A stretch of 44,985 nt of DNA from Endomicrobium sp. (GCA_031290625.1 JAITND010000021.1:1-44985), one strand, 5' to 3'; positions 34,888 to 44,867 are shown, counted from the first letter of the stretch. Made by a program: numbers and translations. The notes: generated from the sequence alone by a model not told the origin.

Positions 34888-35454
34888 ATGACGAAATCTT
34901 GCGATACGTCCGACGAGTTTGAATTACCCAAGATATACGGCGACGCCAAAGTGGTTATTCTTCCAAAAGCTTCCGTTTGGATTTTTACTTATTGGGAATT
35001 CTCTTTCGGTAAATTTGGGGAGTTATCAAGACAATATAACGGCGATTTTGATTCTTCTGCTTTTATAATTAGAGTTTATGACGTTACAGGCATAGGTTTT
35101 AACGGTTGCAACGCTCATAAATATTTTGACATATACGCAAACTACGATGCTTTAAGTTGGTATATAAACGTAGGAGACTATAACCGTTCGTGGGTTGTTG
35201 AGGTGGGTTTTGTCCTCAAGAATGGAAATTTTGTCCCGGTTGCGAGATCTAACTTTCTTACAATGCCCGCGTATGGGGTTTCGGATATTGCTAATAAATT
35301 GCGGGGAACGCTCAAATTTGATTTTAAAAATCTTCTCAAGAAAAACATTGGATCTTCAAATATAACCGTAAAAAATATGAAAGAAATTTTGGAAGTTGCA
35401 GAATTGTCGTCAAGTGAAAGTTTTGCAAGTTCAAGTTTGCTTCCCAAAAAATAA
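34888..35454 (+). CDS. DUF4912 protein
   Basis: A soluble protein of about 188 residues with the DUF4912 signature: ELPKIYGDAKVVILPKASVW followed by IFTYWEFS, then FIIRVYDVTGIGF and the YINVGDYNRSWVVEVGFVL segment, where aromatic residues resemble a carbohydrate-binding beta-sandwich. The C-terminal 35 residues are Ser-rich. The start at 34888 has GGGAA upstream. DUF4912 genes often stand beside GH57 branching-enzyme-like genes, as here, suggesting a glycogen-related role. Since the neighbour is broken, its present use is unclear. Confidence 0.8.
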   Translation: MTKSCDTSDEFELPKIYGDAKVVILPKASVWIFTYWEFSFGKFGELSRQYNGDFDSSAFIIRVYDVTGIGFNGCNAHKYFDIYANYDALSWYINVGDYNRSWVVEVGFVLKNGNFVPVARSNFLTMPAYGVSDIANKLRGTLKFDFKNLLKKNIGSSNITVKNMKEILEVAELSSSESFASSSLLPKK

Positions 35455-35502
35455 ATATAGTTTACAGTAGCGTAAGACAAATCATTTTATAGAGGTTGTT
35501 TA

Positions 35503-36317
35503 ATGAACTATAAAGGCTACTGGTGTTTGCAATTACACGCTCGCCGCCCATACGTAAGACATCCTGAATATCCCGATTTCTTGGAAGAAGACTGGCTTTA
35601 TGAAGCAATTACCGAAACATATCTTCCTTTGCTTTCAGTGTTTGAAAAATTTGTTGAAGACAGAATAGATTTTAGAATTACTATGACCATAACGCCGTCT
35701 TTAGCGAACATGCTTTCAGACAACCTTCTGCAGTTTCGTTATTATGAAAGATTGAATAAACAAATAGAGCTTTCAGAAAAAGAACTTTCAAGAACGCAAA
35801 ACAGCGTTGAATTTAAGCCTGTTGCTCAAATGTATTATGACCGTTTTCAAAATTGTAAAAGATTGTGGGTGGAATAAATACGGCGGCAATATGCTTACAG
35901 GTTTCAAAAGGCTGCAGGATTTAGGCAAACTTGAAATTATCACCTGCTGCGCTACGCATGGTTTTCTACCTTTGATGAACAATGAAAAAGCCCAAAAGGC
36001 GCAGATAAGCATAGCCTGCAAAGATTACGAAAGACATTTTGGAGTTAGGCCGAAAGGAATATGGCTTTCTGAATGCGCTTATTATCCGGGAATAGATAAA
36101 ATATTAAAAGAGGAAAATTTAAAGTATTTCTTTCTTGAGTCGCAAGGCGTTTTGTATGCTACTCCGCGTCCTAAATACGGCGTTTTTGCTCCTGTTTACT
36201 GCAATAGCGGAGTTGCGGTTTTTTTCAAGAGATATGGAGACTGCAAGCCAAGTTTGGAGCGCAGAAACTGGGTATCATGGAGATCCAGCTTATAGAGAAT
36301 TTTATAGAGATTTAGGA
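35503..36317 (+). pseudogene. GH57/DUF1957 alpha-glucan branching enzyme, two frameshifts and truncation
   Basis: Starts well (GAGG, ATG 35503; YKGYWCLQLHARRPYVRHPE, then FLEEDWLYEAITETYLPLL). Most family members have HAHLP where HARRP stands, so one catalytic-domain histidine is already lost. The frame breaks near 35855, resumes as GGNMLTGFKRLQDLGKLEII, TCCATHGFLPLM and GIWLSECAYYPGIDKIL, and breaks again at a seven-T run near 36218. With six T it continues SRDMETASQVWSAETGYHGD and PAYREFYRDLG, then ends about 36317. The remaining two fifths, including the C-terminal domain, are deleted and the gene runs into the HD-GYP remnant. Confidence 0.85.
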
Positions 36318-37297
36318 TTGCTACTTCTCTTTCTTCTTCTGCTGTGTGGTTGTATTGTTAGATAGCAACACGAATGAACCGTTCATAGCCGCGTCAAAAG
36401 AACAAAGAAAAATTGAATTAGAATCTGAAGTTAAGTTTGCTTAGCGCGGCGAAAATTGTTCTTAAAAATGCCAATCCTGTTTTGATAAACGATAATACGT
36501 CGGATATTGCCGCAAGATTATTTCAGACAAGCGATAACAACAGCGCGTATAAATCTTTTATTGCAGTTCCTCTTAAAGTCAAAAATAAATTGTTGGGGGT
36601 TTTAATTGTCGTCGCTTTACCGAATGGTAAAATTTTTGATACGGGGGATTTAAATTTTATCACTATTTTTGCAGATCAAACCGCAACAATTCTTGACAAC
36701 CTTGAGCTTTATCATAACCTTTATGATTTCTACTTTGAGATTGTAAAAACATTGGCAAGAACAATAGATGCTAAAGATCATTACACTTTTAGTCATTCTG
36801 ATAGAGCTGGACAATACGCCAAACTTATAGCTGAGAAGCTAAATCTTCTTTCGGAAGTGGTAAGGCAAATAGAGTTTGCTGCTTTGATGCGCGATATAGG
36901 CAAAGTAGGCATAGCGGGGCATATTTTAAACAAAGTCGGCGTCCTTACGGAAGATGAGAAAGAAGTATTGAAAATGCACCCTATCATTGGATATAACATA
37001 ATTGCTCCGTTAGTTTTTCTGTCTTCAGTGGCGCCAATTGTTTTTTATCGCCAAGAGTGGTATAACGGTAAAGGGTATCCCGAAGGTTTGTCAAGAAAAG
37101 AGATTCCTTTAGGAGCAAGAATAATATCTGTTATTGACGCTTATGACGCAATGACTTCAGACAGACCGTACAGAAAAGCATTGGGAAAAGAGTACGCGAT
37201 TTCTGAATTAGAAAAAGGCATGAACGCTCAATTTGACCCTAAAGTTGCCAAAGCCTTTATAGATATACTAAAATCTAAAACTACAGTAAGCGTATAG
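36318..37297 (+). pseudogene. GAF/HD-GYP protein, frameshifted and catalytically degenerate
   Basis: GAF sequence begins right at the junction with the GH57 remnant (VLLDSNTNEPFIAASKEQRK), stops near 36442, and continues one frame over from LSAAKIVLKNANPVLINDNT to a 286-codon frame ending at 37297. The HD-GYP part keeps HYTFSHSDRAGQYAKLIA, HPIIGYNII and GKGYPEGL. However, the HD pair reads MRDIGKVGI (His to Arg) and the HHE site reads YRQEWYNGKGYP. These are metal ligands for c-di-GMP hydrolysis, so this protein should not be an active phosphodiesterase even if expressed. The N-terminal part of the original protein is deleted. Confidence 0.8.
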
Positions 37298-37312
37298 GAT
37301 TTGTTAAATTGT

Positions 37313-38014
37313 ATGAGCGGTATTTTATACGTAGTTCCAACCCCAATAGGCAATCTTGAAGATATAACCTTAAGAGCGTTAAGAATTTTAAAAGAGTGCG
37401 ACTTTATAGCCTGCGAGGATACTCGACAAAGTCTAAAGTTATTGTCGCATTTTGAAATATCCAAACCTTTAATAAGTTTTTATTCTTATAACCAGCAACA
37501 TAGAATCGGACAAATAATATATAAGTTGTCCGCCGGGAAAAAAGTTGTTCTTATCTCGGATGCAGGAGCTCCCGGAATTTCCGACCCGGGATATATTTTA
37601 GTAAAAGAAGCAATAGAAAAAGGTATAAAGACGGAAGTTTTGCCTGGCGCAAGCGCTGTTATAACCGCTTTGGTCGGGTCAGGGCTTCCTACGGACGGTT
37701 TTGTTTTCTGCGGTTTCTTGAAAAGAAAAACCGGCAAAATGAAAAAAGAGCTTGCAGAACTTATAAATTTAGAAAAAACGATAGTTTTTTACGAGTCTCC
37801 TCATAGAATACTTAAAACGGTTGAAACATGCTTAGAAGTATTTGGCGAAGACGCTAAAATTTGTCTTGCTAGAGAGTTGACTAAAAAATTTGAAGAATTT
37901 ATAAGAGGAACGATAAAAGAAGTATTAAAAGATATAAAAAATAGAAATAGTTTTCTCGGGGAGTTTGTCGTTTTAATATACCCTAAAAGCGATACGGAGA
38001 AAGAAATTGATTAG
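37313..38014 (+). CDS. rsmI: 16S rRNA (cytidine-2'-O)-methyltransferase RsmI
   Basis: It methylates the ribose of C1402 in 16S rRNA. The N-terminal [20 protein letters not shown], the loops [15 protein letters not shown] and [18 protein letters not shown], and [17 protein letters not shown] are diagnostic of the tetrapyrrole-methylase-fold RsmI family. About 233 residues, slightly shorter than usual at the C-terminus. The ATG at 37313 matches the family start; the Shine-Dalgarno is weak. The end overlaps argC by 8 bases. Confidence 0.93.
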   Translation: MSGILYVVPTPIGNLEDITLRALRILKECDFIACEDTRQSLKLLSHFEISKPLISFYSYNQQHRIGQIIYKLSAGKKVVLISDAGAPGISDPGYILVKEAIEKGIKTEVLPGASAVITALVGSGLPTDGFVFCGFLKRKTGKMKKELAELINLEKTIVFYESPHRILKTVETCLEVFGEDAKICLARELTKKFEEFIRGTIKEVLKDIKNRNSFLGEFVVLIYPKSDTEKEID

Positions 38015-39029
38015 AGCGGGAATTATAGGAATAACTGGATACGTTGGCGAAGAGCTTTTAAAGCTTCTTTCAAATCGCGATGATGTTAAGATAACTGGGC
38101 TTTACGGCAGGAGTTCGTCGGATGAAAGAGATTTAAAAGATATTTATCCCGGATTTGCGGGCTTAAATTTAAAAGTTGAACCTTTGAATACAAGACAAAT
38201 AGCAGGCAACTGCGATGTTGTTTTTCTAGCCTTGCCTCATGCCGTTGCTTTTGAAATTGCGCCGCCGCTTATTGAGTCGGGCGTAAAAGTCATAGATTTG
38301 TCGGCGGATTTCAGATTAAAAAGCGCCGCCGCGTATGAAAAATGGTATAAAGTAAACCATACGGCGAAAGATTACATAGGCAAAGCGGTTTACGGTTTAT
38401 CTGAACTTAACAACAAAGAAATTAAAAACGCATTGTTAATCGCAAATCCGGGTTGTTATCCTACAACCGTTATTTTAGGTTGCGCTCCGGCGATAAAAAA
38501 CAAGTTTGTAGATTTAAAAGGAATAGTTATAGATTCTAAAAGCGGTATTTCAGGCGCAGGTAGAAAATCTGCTCTAGAATATTTTAAAAACGAACGCCCA
38601 AACTTTAGAGCATATAAAATTGCCGGAGGTCACAGACATATTCCCGAAATAGAACAAGAACTTTCAAATCTTTCTGGCGAAGAAGTAACCGTAAGTTTTA
38701 CGCCTCACATCATTCCTGTCGAAAGAGGAATGCTTTCAACTATTTATATAAATCTTAGACAAGACGTTAAGACGTCTGCGGTAATAGAAAAGTATAGAGA
38801 GTTTTATAAAGGCGGAGAATTTGTAAAAGTTCTTGATGAAGACGTAATGCCGGGAATTAAAGACGTTGTAAACGCAAATTTTTGCGAGATAAGCGTTAAA
38901 ATAGATGAAAGAGCAAAAAGACTTGTTATAGTTTCAGTTATAGATAATTTAGTAAAAGGTGCTTCGGGACAGGCAGTTCAGAACATGAATCTTATGTTTG
39001 GTTTGCCAGAAACTGCAGGCTTGATATAG
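38007..39029 (+). CDS. argC: N-acetyl-gamma-glutamyl-phosphate reductase
   Basis: Third step of arginine biosynthesis. The Rossmann start [20 protein letters not shown] follows a TTG initiator inside the rsmI end. The nucleophile is the Cys of NPGCYPT (150); [12 protein letters not shown] supplies the catalytic His. 340 residues, full length. argJ follows after 12 bases. argB and argD are not in the window. Confidence 0.95.
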   Translation: MIRAGIIGITGYVGEELLKLLSNRDDVKITGLYGRSSSDERDLKDIYPGFAGLNLKVEPLNTRQIAGNCDVVFLALPHAVAFEIAPPLIESGVKVIDLSADFRLKSAAAYEKWYKVNHTAKDYIGKAVYGLSELNNKEIKNALLIANPGCYPTTVILGCAPAIKNKFVDLKGIVIDSKSGISGAGRKSALEYFKNERPNFRAYKIAGGHRHIPEIEQELSNLSGEEVTVSFTPHIIPVERGMLSTIYINLRQDVKTSAVIEKYREFYKGGEFVKVLDEDVMPGIKDVVNANFCEISVKIDERAKRLVIVSVIDNLVKGASGQAVQNMNLMFGLPETAGLI

Positions 39030-39041
39030 GAGAAAGTTCAA

Positions 39042-40244
39042 ATGCTTCCAAAAGGGTTTAAAGTGGGCGGAATATGCTCAGGGTTGTCAAAAAAAGAAAA
39101 AAAGAAAGATTTGGCTATTTTTATTTCCGATGTTCCGTCTAGCGCGGCGGGCATTTTTACACAAAATGTAGCCAAGGCCGCTCCTGTTCTTGTAGATATT
39201 AAAAGATTAAAAACCGGCGGTAAATTTTCAGGCGTTATAGCAAACTCGGGTTGCGCTAACGCTTGCACAGGAGTCAAAGGATTAGAAGACGCCGAGTATG
39301 TCTGTTCAGTGGGCGAAAATATTTTTGAACTGAATTCAGGCTCGTTGCTGTGCGCTTCTACGGGAGTTATCGGACAATATTTAAACATTTCAAAAGACGC
39401 CTTTCCTGAAAAAATTAAATTACTGAGAGACAACGTCGGCGCGGCTCTTAAAAATGAAGAAGAAGCTGTTCTTGCCGTAATGACTACTGATACGTTCATA
39501 AAAAAGCTTGAGAAAGAAGTTGTTTTTAAAAATGGCAAAATTAAAATTTGGGGTTGCGTAAAAGGCGCGGGAATGATTCACCCTAACTTGCGGGGGCTTC
39601 ATGCGACAATGCTTTCGTTTATATTAACCGACGCCGATATAGAAAGCTCAACTCTTCAAGAAATTTTGGAAAACTCTGCGGATAAATCTTTTAACTGTGT
39701 TTCCATTGACGGAGATACTTCCACAAACGATACTGTTATTGCTTTGGCAAACGGTCAAAGCGCAATAGGCAAATTATCTAAAGAAGATTTAGTAGTTTTT
39801 ATAAAAGCTTTTGAAGAATTGACCTTGGAGCTTGCCAAGTCTGTTGCCAAAGACGGCGAAGGTGCTACTAAGTTTATTGAAATTGAAATAAAAAACGCCA
39901 AAACAAAAAAAGATGCGACGCTTATAGCTTCTACTATCGCAACTTCTCCGCTTTTTAAAACAGCCATGTTTGGCGCTGACGCCAATTGGGGCAGAATTAT
40001 TGCCGCCGCAGGCAGAGCGGGAGTATCTTTTGAGTTAAATAAAGTTAATATATATATTGGCGGTATTCATACTTTTAAAAACGGCTTTGCTTTAAACTTT
40101 TCTGAAGAAGACGCTAAAAAATCTCTTTCTGAGAAGGAAATTAAAGTGATTGTGGATTTGAGTATAGGCAACGAGTCAAGCAAGTATTATACGTGCGATT
40201 TTTCATATGATTACATACGCATCAACAGCGACTACCGCTCATGA
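39042..40244 (+). CDS. argJ: bifunctional glutamate N-acetyltransferase/N-acetylglutamate synthase
   Basis: It recycles the acetyl group from N-acetylornithine to glutamate. The Ntn-hydrolase-type proenzyme cuts itself before the Thr in HATMLSFILTDADI; upstream KGAGMIHPNLRG is the usual glycine loop, slightly longer than the common APNMATML form. ANSGCANACTG and the end TCDFSYDYIRINSDYRS are conserved. 400 residues. GGAGAA precedes the ATG. Confidence 0.93.
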   Translation: MLPKGFKVGGICSGLSKKEKKKDLAIFISDVPSSAAGIFTQNVAKAAPVLVDIKRLKTGGKFSGVIANSGCANACTGVKGLEDAEYVCSVGENIFELNSGSLLCASTGVIGQYLNISKDAFPEKIKLLRDNVGAALKNEEEAVLAVMTTDTFIKKLEKEVVFKNGKIKIWGCVKGAGMIHPNLRGLHATMLSFILTDADIESSTLQEILENSADKSFNCVSIDGDTSTNDTVIALANGQSAIGKLSKEDLVVFIKAFEELTLELAKSVAKDGEGATKFIEIEIKNAKTKKDATLIASTIATSPLFKTAMFGADANWGRIIAAAGRAGVSFELNKVNIYIGGIHTFKNGFALNFSEEDAKKSLSEKEIKVIVDLSIGNESSKYYTCDFSYDYIRINSDYRS

Positions 40245-40366
40245 TGAAAGCTTCTTTTTAAAACGCATATTAAACGACGTATCTTTCGCCGCCGCAGGCG
40301 TTATTGGATTTGTAACCGAGAGAGGATATACGCGCTTTTATAGCTTGACGCAAAAAGGTAAATATT
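40245..40366 (+). other. short gap holding a possible gene remnant
   Basis: One frame is open from inside argJ through this gap to 40398 and reads SFAAAGVIGFVTERGYTRFY then [18 protein letters not shown]. It has no start of its own. It could be the tail of a deleted gene; I do not recognise it. argB would be expected here in some genomes, but this does not match it. Confidence 0.25.
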
Positions 40367-40975
40367 ATGACTTTAAAGATTTCTGCAAGAGAATCTGATT
40401 CCCATAAGAAAACGGCTGAAATAATAAAAAACGGCGGCGTGGCTATAGTTCCTACGGAAACGGTGTACGGTTTTGCTGTCGACGCTTTTAATATTGACGC
40501 TCAAAAAAGAGTTTATAAGATTAAAGGAAGAAGTCAAAAAAAACCTCTAATTCTAATGACGCCTAATATTGAAAGCGTTAGATTACTTGTTGATATTCCC
40601 AAAAAAGCGTTTGAAATCGTCAAAATGTTTTGGCCTGGTCAATTAACGCTTATATTTCCTACTACCGAAACAGGCAAAATGGCGTCTGGCGGAAGGAAAG
40701 ACTTGGGAGTAAGAATTCCCGATAGCGAGTTTATGCTTAAATTGCTTAAAGATATAAAAAAACCTATTTTTACTACGTCGGTAAACGTTTCAAACAAAAA
40801 AAGCGCAAAGAGTTCTAAAGATGTTTTAGAGTTTGACGGGATAGCCGACATTATAGTGGACGGCGGGCAATGTAAGTTTTCTTTTGAGTCTACAGTTATA
40901 GATATGGTACGATTTCCGTACGTTATTTTAAGAAAAGGCTGTTTAGATGCTAACGAATTGTTAAAGTATATATAG
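40367..40975 (+). CDS. tsaC: L-threonylcarbamoyladenylate synthase (Sua5/YrdC/TsaC family)
   Basis: It makes threonylcarbamoyl-AMP for the t6A37 modification of ANN-decoding tRNAs. Conserved parts: [49 protein letters not shown] and [14 protein letters not shown]. 202 residues, the YrdC domain alone (no Sua5 C-terminal domain). A good AAAGG site precedes the ATG. It lies between argJ and glyA on the same strand with short gaps. Confidence 0.9.
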   Translation: MTLKISARESDSHKKTAEIIKNGGVAIVPTETVYGFAVDAFNIDAQKRVYKIKGRSQKKPLILMTPNIESVRLLVDIPKKAFEIVKMFWPGQLTLIFPTTETGKMASGGRKDLGVRIPDSEFMLKLLKDIKKPIFTTSVNVSNKKSAKSSKDVLEFDGIADIIVDGGQCKFSFESTVIDMVRFPYVILRKGCLDANELLKYI

Positions 40976-40989
40976 TTTACGGGGAAAAA

Positions 40990-42240
40990 ATGGAAAATGT
41001 AAAGAAAAATGATTCTGAAATTTACGATTTATTGGCAAAAGAATTAAAAAGACAGAGAGAGACCGTAGAGCTTATAGCTTCGGAAAACATAGCTTCTCAG
41101 GCGGTTATGGAGACTCAGGGGTCTTGCTTGACAAATAAATATGCGGAAGGTTATCCTGGAAAAAGGTATTATGGCGGCTGCGAATTTGTTGACGTTGTTG
41201 AAAACATAGCTATTGAGCGCGCAAAAAAACTTTTTAATGTTAACTTCGCAAACGTTCAGCCTCATTCTGGCGCTCAGGCAAATTTTGCCGCGCAGCTTGC
41301 TCTTTTAAAACCCGACGAAACTATTATGGGGTTGAGACTTCCTCACGGCGGGCATTTAACGCACGGCAGTCCTTATAATGTTTCGGGAAAATGGTTTAAC
41401 ATAGTTTCTTACAATGTTAAAGAAGACACGGGCTATATAAATTACGATGAAATGGAAAAACTTGCTTTAGAGCGTGAACCTAAACTGATAATTAGCGGCG
41501 GCAGTGCTTATTCAAGAATTTGGGATTGGAAAAGAATAGGCGAGATTGCTAAAAAAGTCGGGGCTTATCATATGAGCGATATGGCTCATTACGCGGGGCT
41601 TATAGCCGCCGGCATATACCCTTCTCCCGTACAACACGCCGACATAACAACTACAACAACGCACAAAACTTTACGCGGTCCTCGCGGAGGGTTAATTTTA
41701 ACAAACAGCGAGGAAATTGCAAAAAAAATAAATTCAGCGGTTTTTCCAGGAGAGCAAGGCGGACCTTTGATGCATGTTATTGCCGCCAAAGCTGTGGCTT
41801 TTGGCGAAGCTCTTAAACCAGAATTTAAAGAATACCAGAAACAAGTTTTGATAAATTCCAAAAGACTTGCTCAGGAATTGGAGCAAGGGGGACTCAAGAT
41901 TGTTTCCGGCGGTACTGATTCCCATGTGTTTTTAGTTGACTTAAGACCGTTAAATGTCAAGGGAAATGTTGCTCAAGAGACATTAGAGAGAGCCGGTATA
42001 ACTCTAAATAAAAATGGAATTCCTTATGATACTGAGAAACCGACAATAACTTCAGGGATCAGAATCGGTTCCCCTGCGGTTACCGCAAGAGGTATGAAAG
42101 AGCTTGAGATGATAAAAATAGCTCAATCAATAGTAAAAGTTCTTAAAAACATTGATAATGACAAGGTCATTTCAGAAGTTAGAGAGAATATGTTAAAACT
42201 TTGCCAAGAGTTTACTATATACAAAAATTTACAGTATTAA
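40990..42240 (+). CDS. glyA: serine hydroxymethyltransferase
   Basis: This PLP enzyme interconverts serine and glycine, charging tetrahydrofolate with a one-carbon unit. It links metabolically to folE/folP upstream. The PLP lysine is in [14 protein letters not shown] (K226). [30 protein letters not shown] and the end region [19 protein letters not shown] are standard. 416 residues. GGGG precedes the ATG. A strong terminator follows. Confidence 0.97.
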   Translation: MENVKKNDSEIYDLLAKELKRQRETVELIASENIASQAVMETQGSCLTNKYAEGYPGKRYYGGCEFVDVVENIAIERAKKLFNVNFANVQPHSGAQANFAAQLALLKPDETIMGLRLPHGGHLTHGSPYNVSGKWFNIVSYNVKEDTGYINYDEMEKLALEREPKLIISGGSAYSRIWDWKRIGEIAKKVGAYHMSDMAHYAGLIAAGIYPSPVQHADITTTTTHKTLRGPRGGLILTNSEEIAKKINSAVFPGEQGGPLMHVIAAKAVAFGEALKPEFKEYQKQVLINSKRLAQELEQGGLKIVSGGTDSHVFLVDLRPLNVKGNVAQETLERAGITLNKNGIPYDTEKPTITSGIRIGSPAVTARGMKELEMIKIAQSIVKVLKNIDNDKVISEVRENMLKLCQEFTIYKNLQY

Positions 42241-42269
42241 GCTTTAAGATTGTACGTTAATAGACGTTT

Positions 42270-42309
42270 AACTTCGGTAAGACAATTATTATCTTGCCGA
42301 AGTTTTTTT
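42270..42309 (+). terminator. Rho-independent terminator after glyA
   Basis: A 13-bp stem AACTTCGGTAAGA / TCTTGCCGAAGTT with one G-T pair and a 9-base loop (caattatta) is followed by a run of seven T. It closes the rsmI-argC-argJ-tsaC-glyA run. Confidence 0.95.
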
Positions 42310-42389
42310 CTTTATCAAAGTTTAAAACCTGAGGTTGGCGAATTATATATCGTAAAAGTAAAATATAAATTCATAAAATACTATTCAAT

Positions 42390-42418
42390 TTGACATCTGA
42401 CGAGAATTCATGTATAAT
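42390..42418 (+). promoter_or_regulatory. consensus sigma-70 promoter for tRNA-Asp
   Basis: TTGACA (42390-42395), a 17-bp spacer and TATAAT (42413-42418) match both consensus hexamers exactly. It lies 14 bases upstream of the tRNA, as expected for a strong stable-RNA promoter. Confidence 0.93.
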
Positions 42419-42432
42419 AGCTCGTTAAGTTT

Positions 42433-42508
42433 GGGGATGTGGTGTAGCCTGGTTTAACACACTGCCCTGTCAAGGCAGAGACCGCGGGTTCAAATCCCGT
42501 CGTCCCCG
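42433..42508 (+). tRNA. tRNA-Asp(GTC)
   Basis: A 76-nt cloverleaf. Acceptor GGGGATG/CGTCCCC with discriminator G, D loop with GG, anticodon stem CTGCC/GGCAG around CTGTCAA (anticodon GTC at 42469-42471), T arm GGGTTCAAATCCC. CCA is not encoded. Its 3' end coincides with the end of an integrase fragment on the other strand, so it probably served as an attachment site. Confidence 0.95.
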
Positions 42509-42717
42509 TTTGTTTTAATATATTTTTTAAACTCAACCGCTTTATCTTTGTTAAATTTTGCATAATCTTCATTTCTGCTAAAACCGTCGTATTTAGATAA
42601 AGTTGTAAGATTAAATCTAATAGTAGATTCCAAAAGCCTACCCGCCTCTTTAAGATATTTTGCATAACTCCTTTTCAACATTTCATTGTTATAATTGCTT
42701 TTCATTTTAGTATCCAT
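42490..42717 (-). pseudogene. tyrosine recombinase N-terminal domain, truncated at tRNA-Asp
   Basis: The minus strand reads NYNNEMLKRSYAKYLKEAGR, LLESTIRFNLTTLSKYDGFS and KFNKDKAVEFKKYIK. This is the N-terminal SAM-like core-binding domain of a phage/ICE integrase family (N-E-x-x-K-R-x-Y-x-x-Y/W-L-K-E-A ... F-N-x-x-x-A-x-x-F-K). It then runs straight into the tRNA-Asp 3' end and stops at 42490. The catalytic domain is absent. ATG 42717 or 42705. An integrase fragment fused to the 3' end of a tRNA is the trace of an element that integrated there. Confidence 0.7.
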
Positions 42718-42740
42718 TTCATAGTATTTTGCGTCAAAGG

Positions 42741-42951
42741 TTAAATAAGCGCAGTAGTTGCGTAAGATACATTATGATTATGCGATATTTCCGTGACTTT
42801 TTCAGATAGGATAATTGCTTCTTCAAGCGTTTGTCGCCCAGCCTCGCGCACTTACTCTCATAGCCGCTCTGTTGCCGTAACTGTTATAAGGTTTTGAACC
42901 TGCTTGACAAAAAGGGATCATTACACTTACAATGAGAGCGGATTTCACCAA
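42741..42951 (-). pseudogene. lipoprotein remnant, frameshifted
   Basis: On the minus strand, VKSALIVSVMIPFCQAGSKP looks like a lipoprotein signal with Cys after a small-residue/hydrophobic box. It continues YNSYGNRAAMRVSARGW, shifts frame at a G run near 42845, and reads RQTLEEAIILSEKVTEISHN then HNVSYATTALI to a stop at 42741-42743. Start codon uncertain (TTG 42951). Family unknown. Confidence 0.4.
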
Positions 42952-43010
42952 AGTTTTACGCTATTTTTATAAATCAATTGAACATCGCTTTAATTTGCAG
43001 AGGTTAGTCT

Positions 43011-43890
43011 ATGCCTATAAATACTTTTAATGAAACTATAAAACAAACAGCAAGAAATTATTTGACGGCGATTGAAAAATATTTTGATTCCGCTAAAGCA
43101 GACGTCCTATTTTATTATGGATATATAGACCGCTTATACGAAACTATTTTTAGAGCGGCAATAGAGGAATTGACAGCGGAACATAAAAAGAATAAACGAG
43201 AAACCCTTATTATTATTTTACACACAAATGGCGGTAGCGCTGAAACGACGGAGAAATATGTAAATATGATAAGAACATATTATAAAAAAGTATATTTTAT
43301 AATTCCAAATTATGCTATGAGCGCAGGGACTATATTTTGTATGTCAGGTAATAAAATTTTTATGGACTGCTCATCTTGTTTGGGACCAATAGACCCACAA
43401 ATCTACTCTATAAAAGAGAAACGATATGTTCCCGTAAATGGTTATTTGGATGAGATAAAAAATATTATTGATAAATCAAAAAAAGGCGCGTTATCTAATG
43501 TTGAATTTGTTATGTTTCAGAATCAAGACCTTGCTTTTCTAAATCAGTGTCGTCAGACAGCTTTACTTTCTGTCAATTTACTTGAAGAATGGCTTGTAAA
43601 GTATAAGTTTTGTGATTGGACTAAAACGGAAACAAGGGGGTATTGTAGTAGATGAGGATTATAAAAGAGCACGAGCAAAAAAAATAGCTGAAGAATTAGG
43701 GAAGAATACAAAATGGCACGTTCACTCTCGTCCAATAATGATACCTGATTTAAAAAAATTGAATATAATAATAGACGATTATACGGCTGATGAGAAATTT
43801 AAAAAAATAATTAGGCAGTATGTAGATTTTATGCTAGAATATATACAATCGCTAGAAGGTCGTTTTATTCATACAAGATTGTTTTTTTGA
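43011..43890 (+). pseudogene. Clp-fold serine protease (SDH_sah type), frameshifted at a run of five G
   Basis: With GAGG before ATG 43011, the protein reads LIIILHTNGGSAETTEKYVN, then VYFIIPNYAMSAGTIFCMSG (nucleophilic Ser in M-S-A-G) and CLGPIDPQI. These are the hallmarks of the SDH_sah/SppA-like branch of ClpP-fold serine proteases. At TETRG the frame runs through GGGGG (43636-43640) and stops at 43655. With four G it continues GIVVDEDYKRARAKKIAEEL and GKNTKWHVHSRPIM to 43890, giving about 292 residues. All catalytic parts precede the break. It may be a recent mutation, a phase-variable tract or a sequencing slip. Family members are often encoded on mobile or accessory DNA; the role is not established. 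Confidence 0.75.
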
Positions 43891-43905
43891 TAAAGGGGAG
43901 CATTT

Positions 43906-44103
43906 ATGAAGAATTTAAATCTTGTTAAAATTGCTAAAAATAATGAATATATAGATATAGAAAAAATAGAAGAAGTAATGAAGTATATAAAAGAAATGGA
44001 GCCTTTTATTGAAAAGAAAGGTTATGATATAGGCGAGCCTGAACTCAATGAAAATACTCAGATACTCATAAGTTTTTCTAAAAATAATAATGGTTTGTTT
44101 TGA
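43906..44103 (+). CDS. small protein downstream of the serine protease
   Basis: A 65-residue frame with an excellent ribosome site (AAAGGGGAG, ATG 43906), 15 bases after the protease stop. It is charged, with KIEEVMKYIKEMEPFIEKKG at its centre and no membrane segment. Operon position suggests a partner, substrate or regulator of the protease. No family recognised. Confidence 0.6.
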   Translation: MKNLNLVKIAKNNEYIDIEKIEEVMKYIKEMEPFIEKKGYDIGEPELNENTQILISFSKNNNGLF

Positions 44104-44239
44104 TATTGCGTTATAATATTTCAGTAAAGTTCAGTATCAAAATCCGCTTTTTTCCATGCTGTGAATTTAGGGATTGGCGGATTTTTCATTTATAAAACTC
44201 AATGTAAATAAAGTTGCTTTTTGAGGATGACTTTCTTTT

Positions 44240-44614
44240 TTAATGCAAAATGATAGAATCAATAAAATAATTGAAACGGATAGGTCTAATGTCCGATAAT
44301 AATAAAATAGTAGTTTCTGAAAGCAAAGAAATCAGGCGGACTTGGCATAATGAGGAATGGATGTATTCGTGTCCAAAATTCTGACTTATCGCTTTTATTT
44401 CTTCGCTGTTTTTTGCTTTTGACATAGCAGGTTTTATGACGAGGTGCGTCTTATAAGCGTGCGGTTGAAAATATTCTAACCCGGCGTTTTTACTTCTTGT
44501 TTTGAATATTGACATAATTTGCGAACTGCTTTTCCAAAACTCAGGTTCTACTTCCGTCGCTTTTTCAAAACATAAATTTCCGTCAATCTTATTAACTTTT
44601 GAGCATGGTTCCAA
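44240..44614 (-). pseudogene. tyrosine recombinase C-terminal fragment
   Basis: The minus strand reads LEYFQPHAYKTHLVIKPAMS then SEEIKAISQNFGHEYIHSSL. In the integrase family with PHSFRxxLV and EExKAxSQNLGHExVxTT, these are the HxxR box II and the later GH box. Here the box II Arg is replaced (YKTH) and the downstream Tyr segment is unrecognisable, so the protein is dead. It belongs to the same general family as the N-terminal piece at 42490-42717, but their order is wrong for a single gene on this strand. Confidence 0.6.
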
Positions 44615-44867
44615 AATAATTACTAAAATTTCTATTTTTAAGCCGTTTCTGACGGCTTATATACGACGAACTCTCCTAAAATTTAATTTTTGTCTATTAT
44701 CGCAGTATTACAAATTATCGTCAAAAGGATGTGGCAATTTGCCACTCCCCTTTTTGATTTAAGTTTTAACAAAATTTTTGATATAATCTTTTACAGTTAT
44801 AGAGAATTTTACTTTCCGATTTTTTTATTGCAATATACATAATTCAATTTTGGGGAGTATTGGAATC
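44615..44867. other. intergenic region with two small hairpins
   Basis: AAGCCGT/ACGGCTT at 44640-44658 and GTGGCA/TGCCAC at 44731-44745, the latter followed by tcccc and five T, which could terminate plus-strand transcription. A TATAAT at 44782-44787 is a possible -10 box for the gene that starts at 44868. No gene seen. Confidence 0.45.

Noticed and set aside
42408-42665. Minus-strand frame across tRNA-Asp
   Set aside because: It reads through the tRNA in antisense (TTGFEPAVSALTGQ-type peptide), a well-known artefact.
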